Below the pieces are notes generated by a model. That model saw nothing but the letters and a program-made list of their open reading frames with translations, ran no database searches and was not told where the DNA came from. The position numbers were made by a program, and so were the translations under genes. From Tropicimonas isoalkanivorans (GTDB lineage: Bacteria > Pseudomonadota > Alphaproteobacteria > Rhodobacterales > Rhodobacteraceae): a stretch of 64,000 nt of DNA. Shown here piece by piece: positions 37,132-46,419 of this stretch. The stretch covers positions 1 through 64,000 of the forward strand of contig NZ_FOLG01000003.1 of assembly GCF_900112335.1 (NCBI RefSeq), read 5' to 3'. Within the stretch, counting starts at the first letter, position 1, and every line of letters begins with the position of its first letter.

Positions 37132-37608
37132 ATGAGCGGGCCGTCCGACCATGGCGCGGCCGCGCTGGATCTGCTGGCGCGGAAGGCAGACGCGGCCCGG
37201 AGCGATCCGGAGCGGACAGAGGCCGCGTTGGCGGAGGCGCTGCGCCTGGCACCCGAAGACCTCGACGTCCGGCTGGGGGCGTACCGCTTCTATTTCTACA
37301 ACCACCGCTATGAACAGGCGCTTGTTCATTGCGAGGCGCTGATCGGCCATGCGGCGCGGCGGCTCAACGTCGCCATCGACTGGCGCGATGTGGGCCCGGG
37401 CGATGCGGCGTTCACCGAGGTCGCGTTCGCACCGGGGCTTTACCTTCAGGCGCTACTCGCCTGGGGCTATTGTCACCTCCGCCTCGGCCGCCACGCCCCC
37501 GCCCGTGAGGCACTCTCGCACAGCGCGCGGCTCGATCCGACGGACAGGTTCGGCGCTGCGGTCATCCTGGGGTACCTGAACGATCGCGAGATGGGCGGAG
37601 AGGTTTGA
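37132..37608 (+). CDS. TPR-like helical protein after nifQ
   Basis: This 158-residue cytoplasmic protein looks like tetratricopeptide repeats: EALRLAPEDLDVRLGAYRFYFYNHRYEQAL and later LLAWGYCHLRLGRHAPAREAL with ARLDPTD. Its function is unknown; TPR proteins hold partners together. It is 147 bp after nifQ and has only moderate ribosome binding (GGCGCGGG). Start ATG 37132 is preferred because residues encoded upstream (from 37063) look like non-coding read-through. Confidence 0.75.
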   Translation: MSGPSDHGAAALDLLARKADAARSDPERTEAALAEALRLAPEDLDVRLGAYRFYFYNHRYEQALVHCEALIGHAARRLNVAIDWRDVGPGDAAFTEVAFAPGLYLQALLAWGYCHLRLGRHAPAREALSHSARLDPTDRFGAAVILGYLNDREMGGEV

Positions 37609-37762
37609 GCCGTGCTCGGAGGACTCCCGTGCGCGATGTCGCGCGTGAGGTGCCGCGCCGACACCGTATCTGTCGCAAAGCCTTCAATGTCGCTGTGGAG
37701 ATGTCGCGGCGGTCGCGGACCGCGCCGCCGCCAAGCTTTTGTTAAGTCACGCCAAAGCAAGT

Positions 37763-37778
37763 TGGCACGGGCTTTGCT
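37763..37778 (+). promoter_or_regulatory. Sigma-54 promoter of iscA-nifUSV operon
   Basis: TGGCAC-GGGCT-TTGCT is an exact -24/-12 element 43 bases before the iscA-like gene. No full TGT-N10-ACA palindrome was found upstream; four TGTCGC half-sites lie between 37638 and 37710. Confidence 0.93.
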
Positions 37779-37820
37779 GTAGGTGATCCAAAGCTTGAGT
37801 ATGCCACACGGGAGACAAGA

Positions 37821-38141
37821 ATGCTCGAACTGACCGACAGCGCCAGGGAGGCCATCCGCGCCGCCATCGAGGGCGCGGGCCAGCAGATCGCCGGATTGCG
37901 CGTCATGGTGCAGGACGGCGGCTGTGCAGGCCTGAAATACGGCATGGCCCTGGAGCTCGATCAACAGGACGACGACGCGGTGATCGATGCCGATGGTGTC
38001 CGGGTTCTGATTGACCCTGCCAGCCAGCAGCACCTGACGGGTACGACGATCGACTACGTGAGCTCGCTCGAAGGGTCGGGCTTCGTCTTCAACAACCCCA
38101 ATGCCACGAAGAACTGCGGCTGCGGGAAGTCTTTCTGCTGA
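37821..38141 (+). CDS. iscA: IscA-like iron-sulfur carrier (Nif-type A protein)
   Basis: This 106-residue A-type carrier has the conserved Cys in DGGCAGLKYGM and the C-terminal NCGCGKSFC pair. It accepts Fe-S clusters built on NifU and moves them to nitrogenase apoproteins. It is the first gene after the sigma-54 promoter and is 12 bp ahead of nifU. Confidence 0.93.
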   Translation: MLELTDSAREAIRAAIEGAGQQIAGLRVMVQDGGCAGLKYGMALELDQQDDDAVIDADGVRVLIDPASQQHLTGTTIDYVSSLEGSGFVFNNPNATKNCGCGKSFC

Positions 38142-38153
38142 GGAGCGACGCGC

Positions 38154-39188
38154 ATGTGGGACTACAGCGAAAAGGTCAAGGATCACTTCTTCAACCCGCG
38201 CAATGCTGGCGCGCTGGAAGATGCCAATGCGGTGGGCGAAGTCGGCTCGATCTCCTGCGGGGATGCGCTGAAGCTCATGCTGAAGGTGAACCCGGAGACG
38301 GAAATCATTGAAGATGCACGCTTCCAGACATTCGGGTGCGGCTCGGCTATCGCGTCGTCCTCCGCGCTGACGGAATTGATCAAGGGCAAGACCATCGTCG
38401 AGGCCCGCGCGCTGACCAACCAGGATATTGCGGAGTTCCTTGGCGGACTGCCGCCGGAAAAGATGCATTGTTCCGTCATGGGTCAGGAGGCGCTGACCGC
38501 AGCCGTGGCTGCCTGGACGGGTGAAGCAGTGGACGAGGATGACCACGAGGAAGGCGCGCTGATCTGCAAGTGCTTTGCCGTGGACGCCGGGATGATCGAG
38601 CGCGCCATTCGTACCAACAAGCTGACGTCTCTGGAAATGGTGACTTTCTACACCAAGGCGGGCGGCGGCTGCTCCTCCTGCCGGGAGCCGCTGGAAGAGC
38701 TGCTGGCGGACGTCAACGCCGCCATGGTCGCGGACGGCACACTTTCCGCCGCAGAGGCGTTCGTGTTCGGGGCTGCCCCGGCGCCAACGCCCAAGGCCAA
38801 GGCCACAGGTTTCGTGATCCCCGACCTGCCGCCCGCGCCGCCCGCTGCGCCGGCGCCATTGCAGGAACCGATCGCGATCCAGCCGATCCGGGTGAAACCC
38901 GTCACCGCGGCAAAGCTGCCGCCCGCACCGGCCCCTGCTCCCGCAGCGCGCACGTCCGCGCAGGAGGCAATCGCGATTGCCCGCATACTCGAGGAGATGC
39001 GCCCCACCTTTCAGGCGGACGGCGGCGATGTGACCCTGCTCGACGTCGACGGCAATCGGGTGAGCGTGGAAATGACGGGCGCCTGTGCCGGCTGTCAGAT
39101 CGCCTCTCTCACTCTCGGCGGGCTGCGCAAGCGCATCCGCGAGCAACTCGGGCGCGACTTCATTGTCGTGCCGGCCCCCCGCAACTGA
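38154..39188 (+). CDS. nifU: Iron-sulfur cluster scaffold NifU
   Basis: This 344-residue scaffold is the full-length three-domain form. An IscU-like N-terminal domain has Cys in [19 protein letters not shown] and KMHCSVMG. A central 2Fe-2S domain has CKC and GGGCSSC. The C-terminal Nfu domain has GACAGC. The linker between the second and third domains (about 205-265) is unusually long and Ala/Pro-rich. NifU works with NifS to make clusters for NifH and NifDK. Confidence 0.96.
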   Translation: MWDYSEKVKDHFFNPRNAGALEDANAVGEVGSISCGDALKLMLKVNPETEIIEDARFQTFGCGSAIASSSALTELIKGKTIVEARALTNQDIAEFLGGLPPEKMHCSVMGQEALTAAVAAWTGEAVDEDDHEEGALICKCFAVDAGMIERAIRTNKLTSLEMVTFYTKAGGGCSSCREPLEELLADVNAAMVADGTLSAAEAFVFGAAPAPTPKAKATGFVIPDLPPAPPAAPAPLQEPIAIQPIRVKPVTAAKLPPAPAPAPAARTSAQEAIAIARILEEMRPTFQADGGDVTLLDVDGNRVSVEMTGACAGCQIASLTLGGLRKRIREQLGRDFIVVPAPRN

Positions 39189-39198
39189 GGACGCCGCC

Positions 39199-40404
39199 AT
39201 GACACTTGCCCCGATCTACCTCGACAACAACGCCACCACACGAGTCTTTCCGGAGGTCGTGCAGGAGATGGTGCCGTTCTACACCGAGCAATTCGGCAAC
39301 GCCTCGTCCATCCATGCCTTCGGTGAGGAGGTCGGCGGTGCGCTCCGGCAGGCCCGCCGCTCGTTGCAGGCGCTGATCGGGGCCGAATTCGACCACGAGA
39401 TCATCTTCACCTCGGGCGGGACGGAATCGAACAACACCGCCATCCGCTCGGCGCTGGCCGCCAATCCGAAGCGGACCGAGTTCATCACCTCCAAGGTCGA
39501 GCACCCCGCGATCCTGTCGTTGGCCGATTGGTTGGAGAAGCACGAGGGCGTCACAGTTCACCGCATCCCGGTGGACAACGAGGGCCGGCTCGATATCGAC
39601 GCCTATCGCGCGGCGCTCGGGCCGAAGACGGCGCTGGTCAGCTTCATGTGGGCCAACAACGAGACCGGCACGATCTTTCCCGTCGATGGGCTGGCGGAAC
39701 TGGCCCACCAGGCCGGGGCGCTCTTTCACACCGATGCCGTTCAGGCGGTGGGCAAGGTGCAGATCGACCTCAAGGCGACCGAGATCGACATGCTCTCGCT
39801 CTCGTCGCACAAGCTGCACGGGCCGAAGGGGCTCGGTGCGCTTTATGTCCGCAAGGGCACTCGGTTCCGGCCGCTCCTGCGCGGCGGGCATCAGGAGCGT
39901 GGCCGTCGTGGCGGCACCGAGAACGCCCCGGCGATCATCGGGCTCGGCAAGGCGGCGGAGATGACGCTGGCCACCATGGAGCAGGACCTGCCCCGGATCG
40001 TGGCCCTGCGGGACCGTCTGGAAGCGGGCATCGTTTCGCAGGTCAGCCACTGCTTCGTCACCGGGGACCGGCGGGACCGGCTGCCTAACACCACGACCAT
40101 CGCGTTCGAGTACATCGAGGGCGAGGCGATCCTGATGATGCTGAACAGGCAGGGCATCGCGGCCTCCTCGGGTTCGGCCTGCACCTCCGGGTCGCTGGAG
40201 CCGAGCCATGTGCTCCGGGCGATGGACATTCCCTTCACTGCTGCACACGGCGCGATCCGCTTCTCCCTCTCGCGCGAAACGACGGAGGCGGAGGTCGACC
40301 GGGTGATCGCGGCGGTTCCGGCGATCATCGACCAGTTGAGGGAGATGTCCCCGTTCTGGTCCAGCGATGGCGGAAAGGCCCAGTTCAATCCCGAATACGC
40401 GTGA
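39199..40404 (+). CDS. nifS: Cysteine desulfurase NifS
   Basis: This 401-residue PLP enzyme removes sulfur from cysteine for cluster assembly on NifU. It has the PLP Lys in SSHKLHGPKG, the His stack region VEHPAIL and the catalytic Cys in SSGSACTSGSLEPSHVL. It starts 10 bases after nifU with GAGGACG as ribosome site; a longer frame into nifU is rejected. Confidence 0.96.
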   Translation: MTLAPIYLDNNATTRVFPEVVQEMVPFYTEQFGNASSIHAFGEEVGGALRQARRSLQALIGAEFDHEIIFTSGGTESNNTAIRSALAANPKRTEFITSKVEHPAILSLADWLEKHEGVTVHRIPVDNEGRLDIDAYRAALGPKTALVSFMWANNETGTIFPVDGLAELAHQAGALFHTDAVQAVGKVQIDLKATEIDMLSLSSHKLHGPKGLGALYVRKGTRFRPLLRGGHQERGRRGGTENAPAIIGLGKAAEMTLATMEQDLPRIVALRDRLEAGIVSQVSHCFVTGDRRDRLPNTTTIAFEYIEGEAILMMLNRQGIAASSGSACTSGSLEPSHVLRAMDIPFTAAHGAIRFSLSRETTEAEVDRVIAAVPAIIDQLREMSPFWSSDGGKAQFNPEYA

Positions 40405-40414
40405 GGACATCGCC

Positions 40415-41605
40415 ATGACGCTTGCCGCATTCAGCTTCCCCGTCGCCCCGGCCATCGGATCGGTGACGCTTTGTGACACGACCCTTCGGGATGGAGAGCA
40501 AACCGCCGGGGTGGCTTTCACCCTGTCAGAGAAATGCGCCATCGCGGGTGCGCTCGACGCGGCGGGCGTAGCCGAGGTAGAGATCGGCGTTGCCGCCATG
40601 GGCAGCGCGGAGATCGCGGAAATGCGCACGGTGGCGGTGTGCCTCTCTTCAGCGCGGCCAGTCGTCTGGACCCGGCTGCGGCAGGGTGACATCGAGTTGG
40701 CGGAGCAAACCGGCGTGCGCCGGCTGCACATCGCCATACCGACCTCGGATCGGCAGGTGGAGGGAAAGCTGCGGGCCAGCCGTGTCTGGCTTCTGGCGGA
40801 GACAGCGCGCCTTGTGGGCTACGCGGTCGGTCGGGGGTTCGAGGTGTCCATCGGCGCGGAAGATGCGAGCCGCACCGATCCGGCCTTCCTGGCAGACATC
40901 GCGGCAGCCGCACAATCGGCCGGCGCGATCCGGTTTCGGCTGGCCGATACGTTGGGCATCCTGAACCCGTTCGCCGCCCATGCGCTCGTCACCGGTATTG
41001 TCGGGCGGATCGGGCTGGACCTGGAATTCCACGCCCACAACGATCTTGGGCTTGCAACGGCAAACACGCTGGTGGCCGCCGCCGCCGGGGCCACGCACCT
41101 GTCGGTCACGGTGAACGGGCTGGGCGAGCGGGCCGGCAATGCCGCGCTGGAGGAGGTCGTCGCCGCGATGGAGGCTTCCGGTGTCGCCTGCGGGATCGAC
41201 CTTGGCGCGCTGCCCGCGCTGTCCGCAATCGTGTCTCAGGCCTCGGCACGGCCGGTGCCGGTCTCCAAGCCGATCGTGGGGGAATATGCCTTCACTCATG
41301 AATGTGGAATTCATGTCGACGGGATGCTGAAAGACCGCCGGACTTACGAGGCTGACACATTCGCCCCCGGCCGGTTCGGCCGTGCGCACAGCTATGTCGT
41401 GGGCAAGCACTCCGGCCTGGCGGGCGTGCGCAATGCCCTTCGGGAGGCAGGCCTGCCCGACGACCCCGCAACCGCCTCGGCCTTGATCCCGTTGCTGCGG
41501 GAGTGGGCCAACACCGCCAAACGCCCGGCCCGCGCCGAAGATCTGGCAATGCTGCTCGACCAGCTCTCAAAGGACGTCTTTGCTGCCGTGAAGGGCGCGG
41601 CATGA
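40415..41605 (+). CDS. nifV: Homocitrate synthase NifV
   Basis: This 396-residue enzyme condenses acetyl-CoA and 2-oxoglutarate to homocitrate, the organic part of FeMo-co. Features are [30 protein letters not shown] and [16 protein letters not shown] of the HMGL-like TIM barrel. It follows nifS by 10 bases and overlaps the acetyltransferase gene by four. Confidence 0.95.
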   Translation: MTLAAFSFPVAPAIGSVTLCDTTLRDGEQTAGVAFTLSEKCAIAGALDAAGVAEVEIGVAAMGSAEIAEMRTVAVCLSSARPVVWTRLRQGDIELAEQTGVRRLHIAIPTSDRQVEGKLRASRVWLLAETARLVGYAVGRGFEVSIGAEDASRTDPAFLADIAAAAQSAGAIRFRLADTLGILNPFAAHALVTGIVGRIGLDLEFHAHNDLGLATANTLVAAAAGATHLSVTVNGLGERAGNAALEEVVAAMEASGVACGIDLGALPALSAIVSQASARPVPVSKPIVGEYAFTHECGIHVDGMLKDRRTYEADTFAPGRFGRAHSYVVGKHSGLAGVRNALREAGLPDDPATASALIPLLREWANTAKRPARAEDLAMLLDQLSKDVFAAVKGAA

Positions 41606-42315
41606 AGCCGGGTCTTCGCAGCCTCCTGGCGCGCGATTTCGCGGCCATCCGCAGCCGGGACCCGGCAGCCCGAGGGGCGTTGGAAACGGCGCTTTGCTAT
41701 CCGGGCCTGCACGCCACGGTCGCCTACCGGCTGGCCAACGTGCTCTGGCGGCGCGGCTTCCGGTTCGGGGCCCGGATCGTCTCCTATCTCGCCCGAGCGG
41801 TGACAGGCATCGACATCCACCCCGGCGCAACGATCGGCCCCGGGTTCTTCATCGACCATGGCGCCGGCGTGGTGATCGGCGAGACGGCGGAAGTCGGCGC
41901 GGACGTCACGCTGTATCACGGGGTAACGCTGGGCGGCGTGTCCTGGTCCCCCGGCAAGCGCCACCCGACGTTGGGCGACGGGTCGATGGTCGGCGCGGGA
42001 GCAAAGATCCTCGGCCCCGTGACCATCGGTGCGGGCGTCCGGGTGGGGGCGAATTCGGTCGTCGTTTCCGACGTGCCGGACGATGCCACCGTGATCGGCA
42101 TCCCTGCCCGCATCGTGCGGACCGAGATTAAACCCTCTGCAGACCCGCTGCGGGTCAATCTCGACCACCACCTGATGCCGGACCCGGTTGGGCGCGCGCT
42201 TGCCCGGCTGGCCGACCGGGTGGCGTTCCTCGAGGCGCGTCTGAACGCCCGGCAGGGCCCCGTTCCTCCCGTGGGCGACCCCGAACGCCCGCGCCCGATC
42301 AATTGCCACCACTGA
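41602..42315 (+). CDS. cysE: Serine O-acetyltransferase (CysE/NifP type)
   Basis: This 237-residue left-handed beta-helix acetyltransferase provides O-acetylserine for cysteine synthesis. The active-site His is in [26 protein letters not shown] and hexapeptide repeats follow. Location between nifV and nifW marks it as the nif-dedicated form (nifP), raising cysteine supply for NifS. The C-terminal 40 residues are Pro-rich. Confidence 0.93.
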   Translation: MKPGLRSLLARDFAAIRSRDPAARGALETALCYPGLHATVAYRLANVLWRRGFRFGARIVSYLARAVTGIDIHPGATIGPGFFIDHGAGVVIGETAEVGADVTLYHGVTLGGVSWSPGKRHPTLGDGSMVGAGAKILGPVTIGAGVRVGANSVVVSDVPDDATVIGIPARIVRTEIKPSADPLRVNLDHHLMPDPVGRALARLADRVAFLEARLNARQGPVPPVGDPERPRPINCHH

Positions 42316-42343
42316 CCCATTGCCAGCCAACAGGAGAAAGCAA

Positions 42344-42691
42344 ATGACGAAGCGTTACGAAGAGAACGGCGTGATCGCGCACATCGCCAGCCTGTCCTCG
42401 GCGGAGGACATCTTTACCTACCTGCTGCTGCCCTATGAACAGGGTGTGCTGAACGTCTCCCGCCTGCACATCATGAAGCGGATGGGCCAGTACCTGCGTG
42501 GCACCGACTTCTCCGGCTACGACGAGGAGGAGATCTTCCTCGCCACCCGCCAGCACCTGAAGCGCGCCTACACGGATTTCGTGGACTCAACACCGCTCAA
42601 GGAAAAGGTGTTCAAGGTCTTCACCGACAAGGCGGCAGAACACGCGGCGCGTTTCGTCAGCATCGACCAGATCGGCCTGGCGGCCAAGTGA
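42344..42691 (+). CDS. nifW: Nitrogenase-stabilising protein NifW
   Basis: This 115-residue protein has the NifW pattern: SLSSAEDIFTYLLLPYEQGVLNVSRLHIMKRM and a helical C-terminal half. NifW associates with MoFe protein during maturation and helps in oxygen tolerance. The start at 42344 follows CAGGAGAAAG. Confidence 0.92.
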   Translation: MTKRYEENGVIAHIASLSSAEDIFTYLLLPYEQGVLNVSRLHIMKRMGQYLRGTDFSGYDEEEIFLATRQHLKRAYTDFVDSTPLKEKVFKVFTDKAAEHAARFVSIDQIGLAAK

Positions 42692-42715
42692 CAGGTGCCC
42701 CAAGGTGACAACCCC

Positions 42716-43504
42716 ATGACACCCCCGCCCGTGTTCCCCCGACGTATGCGTTTCGCCCAGCTTGGCGCGACGCTCTCGATGCTCGGGCTGCTGGGGGTCG
42801 GTTCTGCAGTGGCGGAACCCGTGGTCTTCGCCGCTGCCTCCACCCGCGCGGCACTCGAGGCCGCGCTGGACGCGGGGGGACAGGTAGCGGTCGTTTCCTA
42901 CGGGGCATCGGGAACCATCGCCCGGCAGATCGCCCAGGGCGCCCCCGCGGACGTTTTCGTGAGCGCCAATCCCAAATGGATGCAATACCTCGTTGAAGAG
43001 GGGCTGGTTCAGGCCGAGGCGGTGCAAGTCCTCATCTCCAACCGGCTGGCCCTGATCGCACCGTCCGGCACGCCGTCGGTTGAGCTCTCGCCGGACGCCC
43101 TCGCCGACCGCCTGTCCGGGGAGTTTTTTGCCGTGGCTGATCCCGACGTTGCACCGGTGGGGCAATACGGGCGCGAGGCGCTTGTCACTCTCGACCTCTG
43201 GCCGAGCGTGGCGCCTTCGCTTTTGCCCACCCGCAACACCATCGCCACGGTCGCGGCCGTCGCCAGTGGCGAAGCGGCGCTCGGCCTCGTCTATCGCAGC
43301 GATGCCACCGGCGTGGATGGCATCTCCGTAGCAGCGGAGATCCCCGCCGAGAGCCACCCGCCGATCCATTACCTTATTGCCCCGCTCTCGCAGGGCGACG
43401 ACCCTCAGGGCGCGGCAGCGCTGATCGGTTACCTCACCGGACCGGAGGGCGAGGCCGGGTTCGAATCCTTCGGGTTCGAAGCAATTGGCGAGGGCGGGTC
43501 ATGA
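42716..43504 (+). CDS. modA: Molybdate-binding protein ModA
   Basis: This 262-residue periplasmic protein has a signal peptide of about 35 residues ending VGSAVAEP. It shows the ModA landmarks FAAASTRAALE, SYGASGTIARQI, GAPADVFVSANPKWM and AVADPDVAPVGQYGREAL. It delivers molybdate to ModBC. It lies 24 bp after nifW in the same operon, tying molybdate uptake to nif expression. Confidence 0.95.
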   Translation: MTPPPVFPRRMRFAQLGATLSMLGLLGVGSAVAEPVVFAAASTRAALEAALDAGGQVAVVSYGASGTIARQIAQGAPADVFVSANPKWMQYLVEEGLVQAEAVQVLISNRLALIAPSGTPSVELSPDALADRLSGEFFAVADPDVAPVGQYGREALVTLDLWPSVAPSLLPTRNTIATVAAVASGEAALGLVYRSDATGVDGISVAAEIPAESHPPIHYLIAPLSQGDDPQGAAALIGYLTGPEGEAGFESFGFEAIGEGGS

Positions 43505-44196
43505 CCTGGGGCCTGACGGAGTTGGAATGGCAGGCGCTCGCGCTCAGCCTTCGGTCGTCGGTGCTGGCGGTGCTGGTCTCCCTGCCGCCCGCGCTCGTGT
43601 TGGGCTGGCTGCTTGCCCGCCGCCGCTTCCCCGGCCACGCCATGCTCAACGCCGCCCTTCACTTGCCGCTGGTCCTGCCGCCGGTGGTGACGGGTTACCT
43701 CCTTTTGCTGCTCCTCGGGCGTAACGGACCCATTGGGCGGCCGATGGAGGCACTCTTTGGCATCCGCCTTGCCTTTTCCACGACGGCTGTGGTCATCGCC
43801 TGCGCTGTGGTTTCCTTTCCGCTGATGCTGCGGGCCATTCGCCAGTCCGCGGAGGCCGCCGATCGCCGCCTCGAAAAAGCGGCCCGCAGCCTCGGCGCGG
43901 GGGAGGCGCGGATCATGGCGACCGTCACACTGCCGCTGCTGGCGCCCGGTATCCTGACCGGCATGACGCTGGCCTTCGCACGGTCGGTGGGAGAGTTCGG
44001 CGCGACGATCACGCTTGCCGCCAATATCCCAGGCAAGACACAGACGCTTCCGCTCGCGCTCTTCTCGGTGACTCAGACACCCGGGGCCGACGCCGCCGCG
44101 GCGCGGCTTTGCGTTCTGTCCATCCTGCTTGCCGGCGCAGCGCTGCTCGCCTCCGAATCCATAGGCCGCCGATTGACCTGGGAGCCGCAGACATGA
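43501..44196 (+). CDS. modB: Molybdate ABC transporter permease ModB
   Basis: This 231-residue permease has five or six predicted helices, with HLPLVLPPVVTGYLLL and the ATPase-contact loop AARSLGAGEARIMATVTLPLL followed by GEFGATITLAANIPGKTQTLP. It overlaps modA and modC by four bases each. Confidence 0.95.
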   Translation: MTWGLTELEWQALALSLRSSVLAVLVSLPPALVLGWLLARRRFPGHAMLNAALHLPLVLPPVVTGYLLLLLLGRNGPIGRPMEALFGIRLAFSTTAVVIACAVVSFPLMLRAIRQSAEAADRRLEKAARSLGAGEARIMATVTLPLLAPGILTGMTLAFARSVGEFGATITLAANIPGKTQTLPLALFSVTQTPGADAAAARLCVLSILLAGAALLASESIGRRLTWEPQT

Positions 44197-44891
44197 TCGA
44201 AATCCGTGTCACGAAACGCCAGGGCGCCTTTCGCCTCGACATCGACGCCACGCTCCCCTTCCGCGGCATTTGCGGCCTGATCGGCCCGTCGGGATCGGGC
44301 AAAAGCTCGTTGTTTTCTATCCTCGCCGGGCACGATCGGCCCGATGAAGGGGTGATCCGTGCAGACGGCCGAACGCTCTTCGACTCCGCGGCGGGGATCG
44401 ACGTGCCACCGGCGCAGCGCGGCATCGGGTTGGTGTTCCAGGATGGCCTGCTGTTTCCGCACCTGAGCGTCCGGCGCAACTTGCTTTATGGCGCCCGCCC
44501 CGGCGCGGCCGCACGTCTGGAATCCCTGTCCGAGGCGCTCGGGCTCTCCGGTCTGCTCGGTCGACGCCCCGGCCGGTTGTCCGGCGGCGAACGGCAGCGC
44601 GTTGCCATTGGGCGGGCCCTGATGGCCGAGCCGCGGCTGCTTCTGCTCGACGAGCCGGTCTCGGCGCTCGATCCGGCGCTGCGGGAAGACGTGCTCGGCC
44701 TTCTGGAGACGCTCCACGCCCAGACGGGAACGCCGATGATCTATATCAGCCACGCCCCGGAAGAGATCCGTCGGCTGGCAAACATCGTCGTCACGCTCAA
44801 CAATGGGGCAGTCGCGGACATTTCGCACCACCCCAGCCCCTACCTGCGTGGCCACACCGCTGTGCCGAGCGATATGCTCAAGGCGGGCTAG
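44193..44891 (+). CDS. modC: Molybdate transporter ATPase ModC, lacking the C-terminal TOBE/Mop domain
   Basis: This 232-residue ATPase has Walker A GPSGSGKSS, signature LSGGERQRVAIGRAL and Walker B LLLLDEPVSALD, with the switch in YISHAPEEIRR. ModC proteins are usually about 350 residues and end in molybdate-binding Mop repeats. Here the chain stops shortly after the nucleotide-binding domain, and rpoN begins 35 bases later. There is no room or remnant sequence for the missing part. Transport should still work; feedback by molybdate binding would be lost. Confidence 0.92.
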   Translation: MIEIRVTKRQGAFRLDIDATLPFRGICGLIGPSGSGKSSLFSILAGHDRPDEGVIRADGRTLFDSAAGIDVPPAQRGIGLVFQDGLLFPHLSVRRNLLYGARPGAAARLESLSEALGLSGLLGRRPGRLSGGERQRVAIGRALMAEPRLLLLDEPVSALDPALREDVLGLLETLHAQTGTPMIYISHAPEEIRRLANIVVTLNNGAVADISHHPSPYLRGHTAVPSDMLKAG

Positions 44892-44926
44892 AACCTTGAA
44901 AGGACCGGATCGGGAAGGCTGACAGC

Positions 44927-46204
44927 ATGCAACTGGCCCAGACGCTCGAGACCCGCACCACGCTGGTGATGACCCAGCGTATGCAGGCGAGCCTGCGCAT
45001 CCTGCAAATGAACAACGCCGATCTCGCGGACTTCCTGGCCGAAAAATCGCTTGAAAACCCCTACGTGGAGTTGCGCCTGCCCGGCAGCGGCGCATCGAGC
45101 GAAGAGTTCGACAGGATCGCGGCGCTGCGCGCCGACGGACCGAGCCTCTATGCTCATATTGCCGAGCAGATCGACCTGGAGTTTTCCGATCCGCGCCTGC
45201 GGGAAGTCGCGTATGGATTTCTCGAAGCCCTGGAGCCAAGCGGCTGGATGACCGTCAGCCTGGAGGCGGTGGCCCTCGCGCGCGGCGTCCCCGTCACCGT
45301 GGCCGGATCGGTGCTGAAACGGATGCAAGCGTTCGAGCCGACGGGGATCTTCGCGCGCTCGCTTTCCGAATGCCTGATGCTTCAGGCCGAGGAGGAGGGC
45401 CTGCTGACCTGGGAATTGCAGGCGCTGATCGAGAACCTGCCACTCCTCGCCGAGGGACGGACGGCGGAACTGGCCGACATCTGCGACTGCGAACCGGAGG
45501 ACATTCCGGAGATCGCGGCCACGCTGCGCCAGTTCGATCCGAAGCCGGGGCTGCGCTTCGACGACGACCGCCCGCCGGTCTTCCCGCCTGACCTGACCGC
45601 ACGGCGCGAAAACGGGAACTGGCGCGTGGAACTCAATCGCTCCACCCTGCCCGCCATAGAGATCTCGAACGCCACGCCGGTCCAAAGCGGCGAGGCGGAG
45701 GCCCGGGCCTTCCGCGCTCGCGCCCTCTCCGAAGCGCGGTGGCTGGCCAGCACGTTGCTGCGGCGGCAGACGACGCTGTTGCAGACGGCCACGGCCATCG
45801 TCGCGCACCAACATGGTTTTCTGGAGCGCGGCCCCGGCGCGCTGGAGCCGCTCTCGCTGAGCGACATCGGGGAGGTGCTGGACCTGCACCCCAGCACCAT
45901 CAGCCGCGCCATCGCCGGGCGGATGATTGATACGCCCATCGGCGCGCTGCCCCTGAAGGTGTTCTTCAGCCGCGCCTTCCCGACTGGCGCGGGGGGTGAA
46001 ACGGCCTCGCAGGACGCGGTACTGGACCTCGTGCGCCGGATCGTCGATGGCGAGAACAAAACCCGCCCGCTGAGCGACGTCGAAATCGCCGACCTTGCGG
46101 CCAAGCAAGGGGTGAAGATCGCCCGCCGGACCGTCGCCAAGTTTCGTGGCATCCTCGGAATCGGCACGTCCTACGCCCGGCGCAAGGAACCGAACGCCGC
46201 CTGA
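44927..46204 (+). CDS. rpoN: RNA polymerase sigma-54 factor, nif-linked RpoN
   Basis: This 425-residue sigma-54 has the Gln-rich region I (TLVMTQRMQASLRILQMN), the core-binding middle, and the DNA-binding helix-turn-helix (LHPSTISRAIAGRMI). The RpoN box reads ARRTVAKFR, with Phe for the usual Tyr. The acidic region II is almost absent, as in the shorter alphaproteobacterial nif sigma-54 proteins (Rhodobacter nifR4 type). It is the last gene of the sigma-54-driven iscA-nifUSV-mod operon, so it would raise its own transcription. Confidence 0.96.
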   Translation: MQLAQTLETRTTLVMTQRMQASLRILQMNNADLADFLAEKSLENPYVELRLPGSGASSEEFDRIAALRADGPSLYAHIAEQIDLEFSDPRLREVAYGFLEALEPSGWMTVSLEAVALARGVPVTVAGSVLKRMQAFEPTGIFARSLSECLMLQAEEEGLLTWELQALIENLPLLAEGRTAELADICDCEPEDIPEIAATLRQFDPKPGLRFDDDRPPVFPPDLTARRENGNWRVELNRSTLPAIEISNATPVQSGEAEARAFRARALSEARWLASTLLRRQTTLLQTATAIVAHQHGFLERGPGALEPLSLSDIGEVLDLHPSTISRAIAGRMIDTPIGALPLKVFFSRAFPTGAGGETASQDAVLDLVRRIVDGENKTRPLSDVEIADLAAKQGVKIARRTVAKFRGILGIGTSYARRKEPNAA

Positions 46205-46238
46205 GTCCTAGGCCGCTGCGGGACGCCGACAGAAGGAC

Positions 46239-46254
46239 TGTCGGGTTTGCGACA
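46239..46254 (+). promoter_or_regulatory. NifA upstream activator site for fesII
   Basis: TGT-CGGGTTTGCG-ACA is an exact TGT-N10-ACA site, 49 bp upstream of the -24 element, just after the rpoN stop. Confidence 0.9.
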
Positions 46255-46303
46255 CGCGCCCTCAGGTGGCGTACAGAACAATGATCTTCCTACATAATTC
46301 CCT

Positions 46304-46319
46304 TGGCACAGGGCTTGCT
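46304..46319 (+). promoter_or_regulatory. Sigma-54 promoter of fesII and peroxiredoxin
   Basis: TGGCAC-AGGGC-TTGCT is an exact -24/-12 element. The predicted start near 46331 leaves an unusually long leader of about 90 bases. Confidence 0.93.
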
Positions 46320-46419
46320 TGGCATAGCCGCAGGCGCTTGCGCGGGTGCCTGTCGGCCGAAACTGGGGCGGGCCCTGGACCGGAGCGCCTCGCAGACATA
46401 TCCGAGAGGATCCATTTAT

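Noticed and set aside
37611-37762. NifA site upstream of the iscA-nifU promoter
   Set aside because: Four TGTCGC half-sites are present, but none has a partner ACA at the ten-base distance, so a full site is not claimed.
44892-44926. Frameshift hiding the missing Mop domain of ModC
   Set aside because: Only 35 bases separate modC from rpoN, so there is no space for a remnant in any frame.
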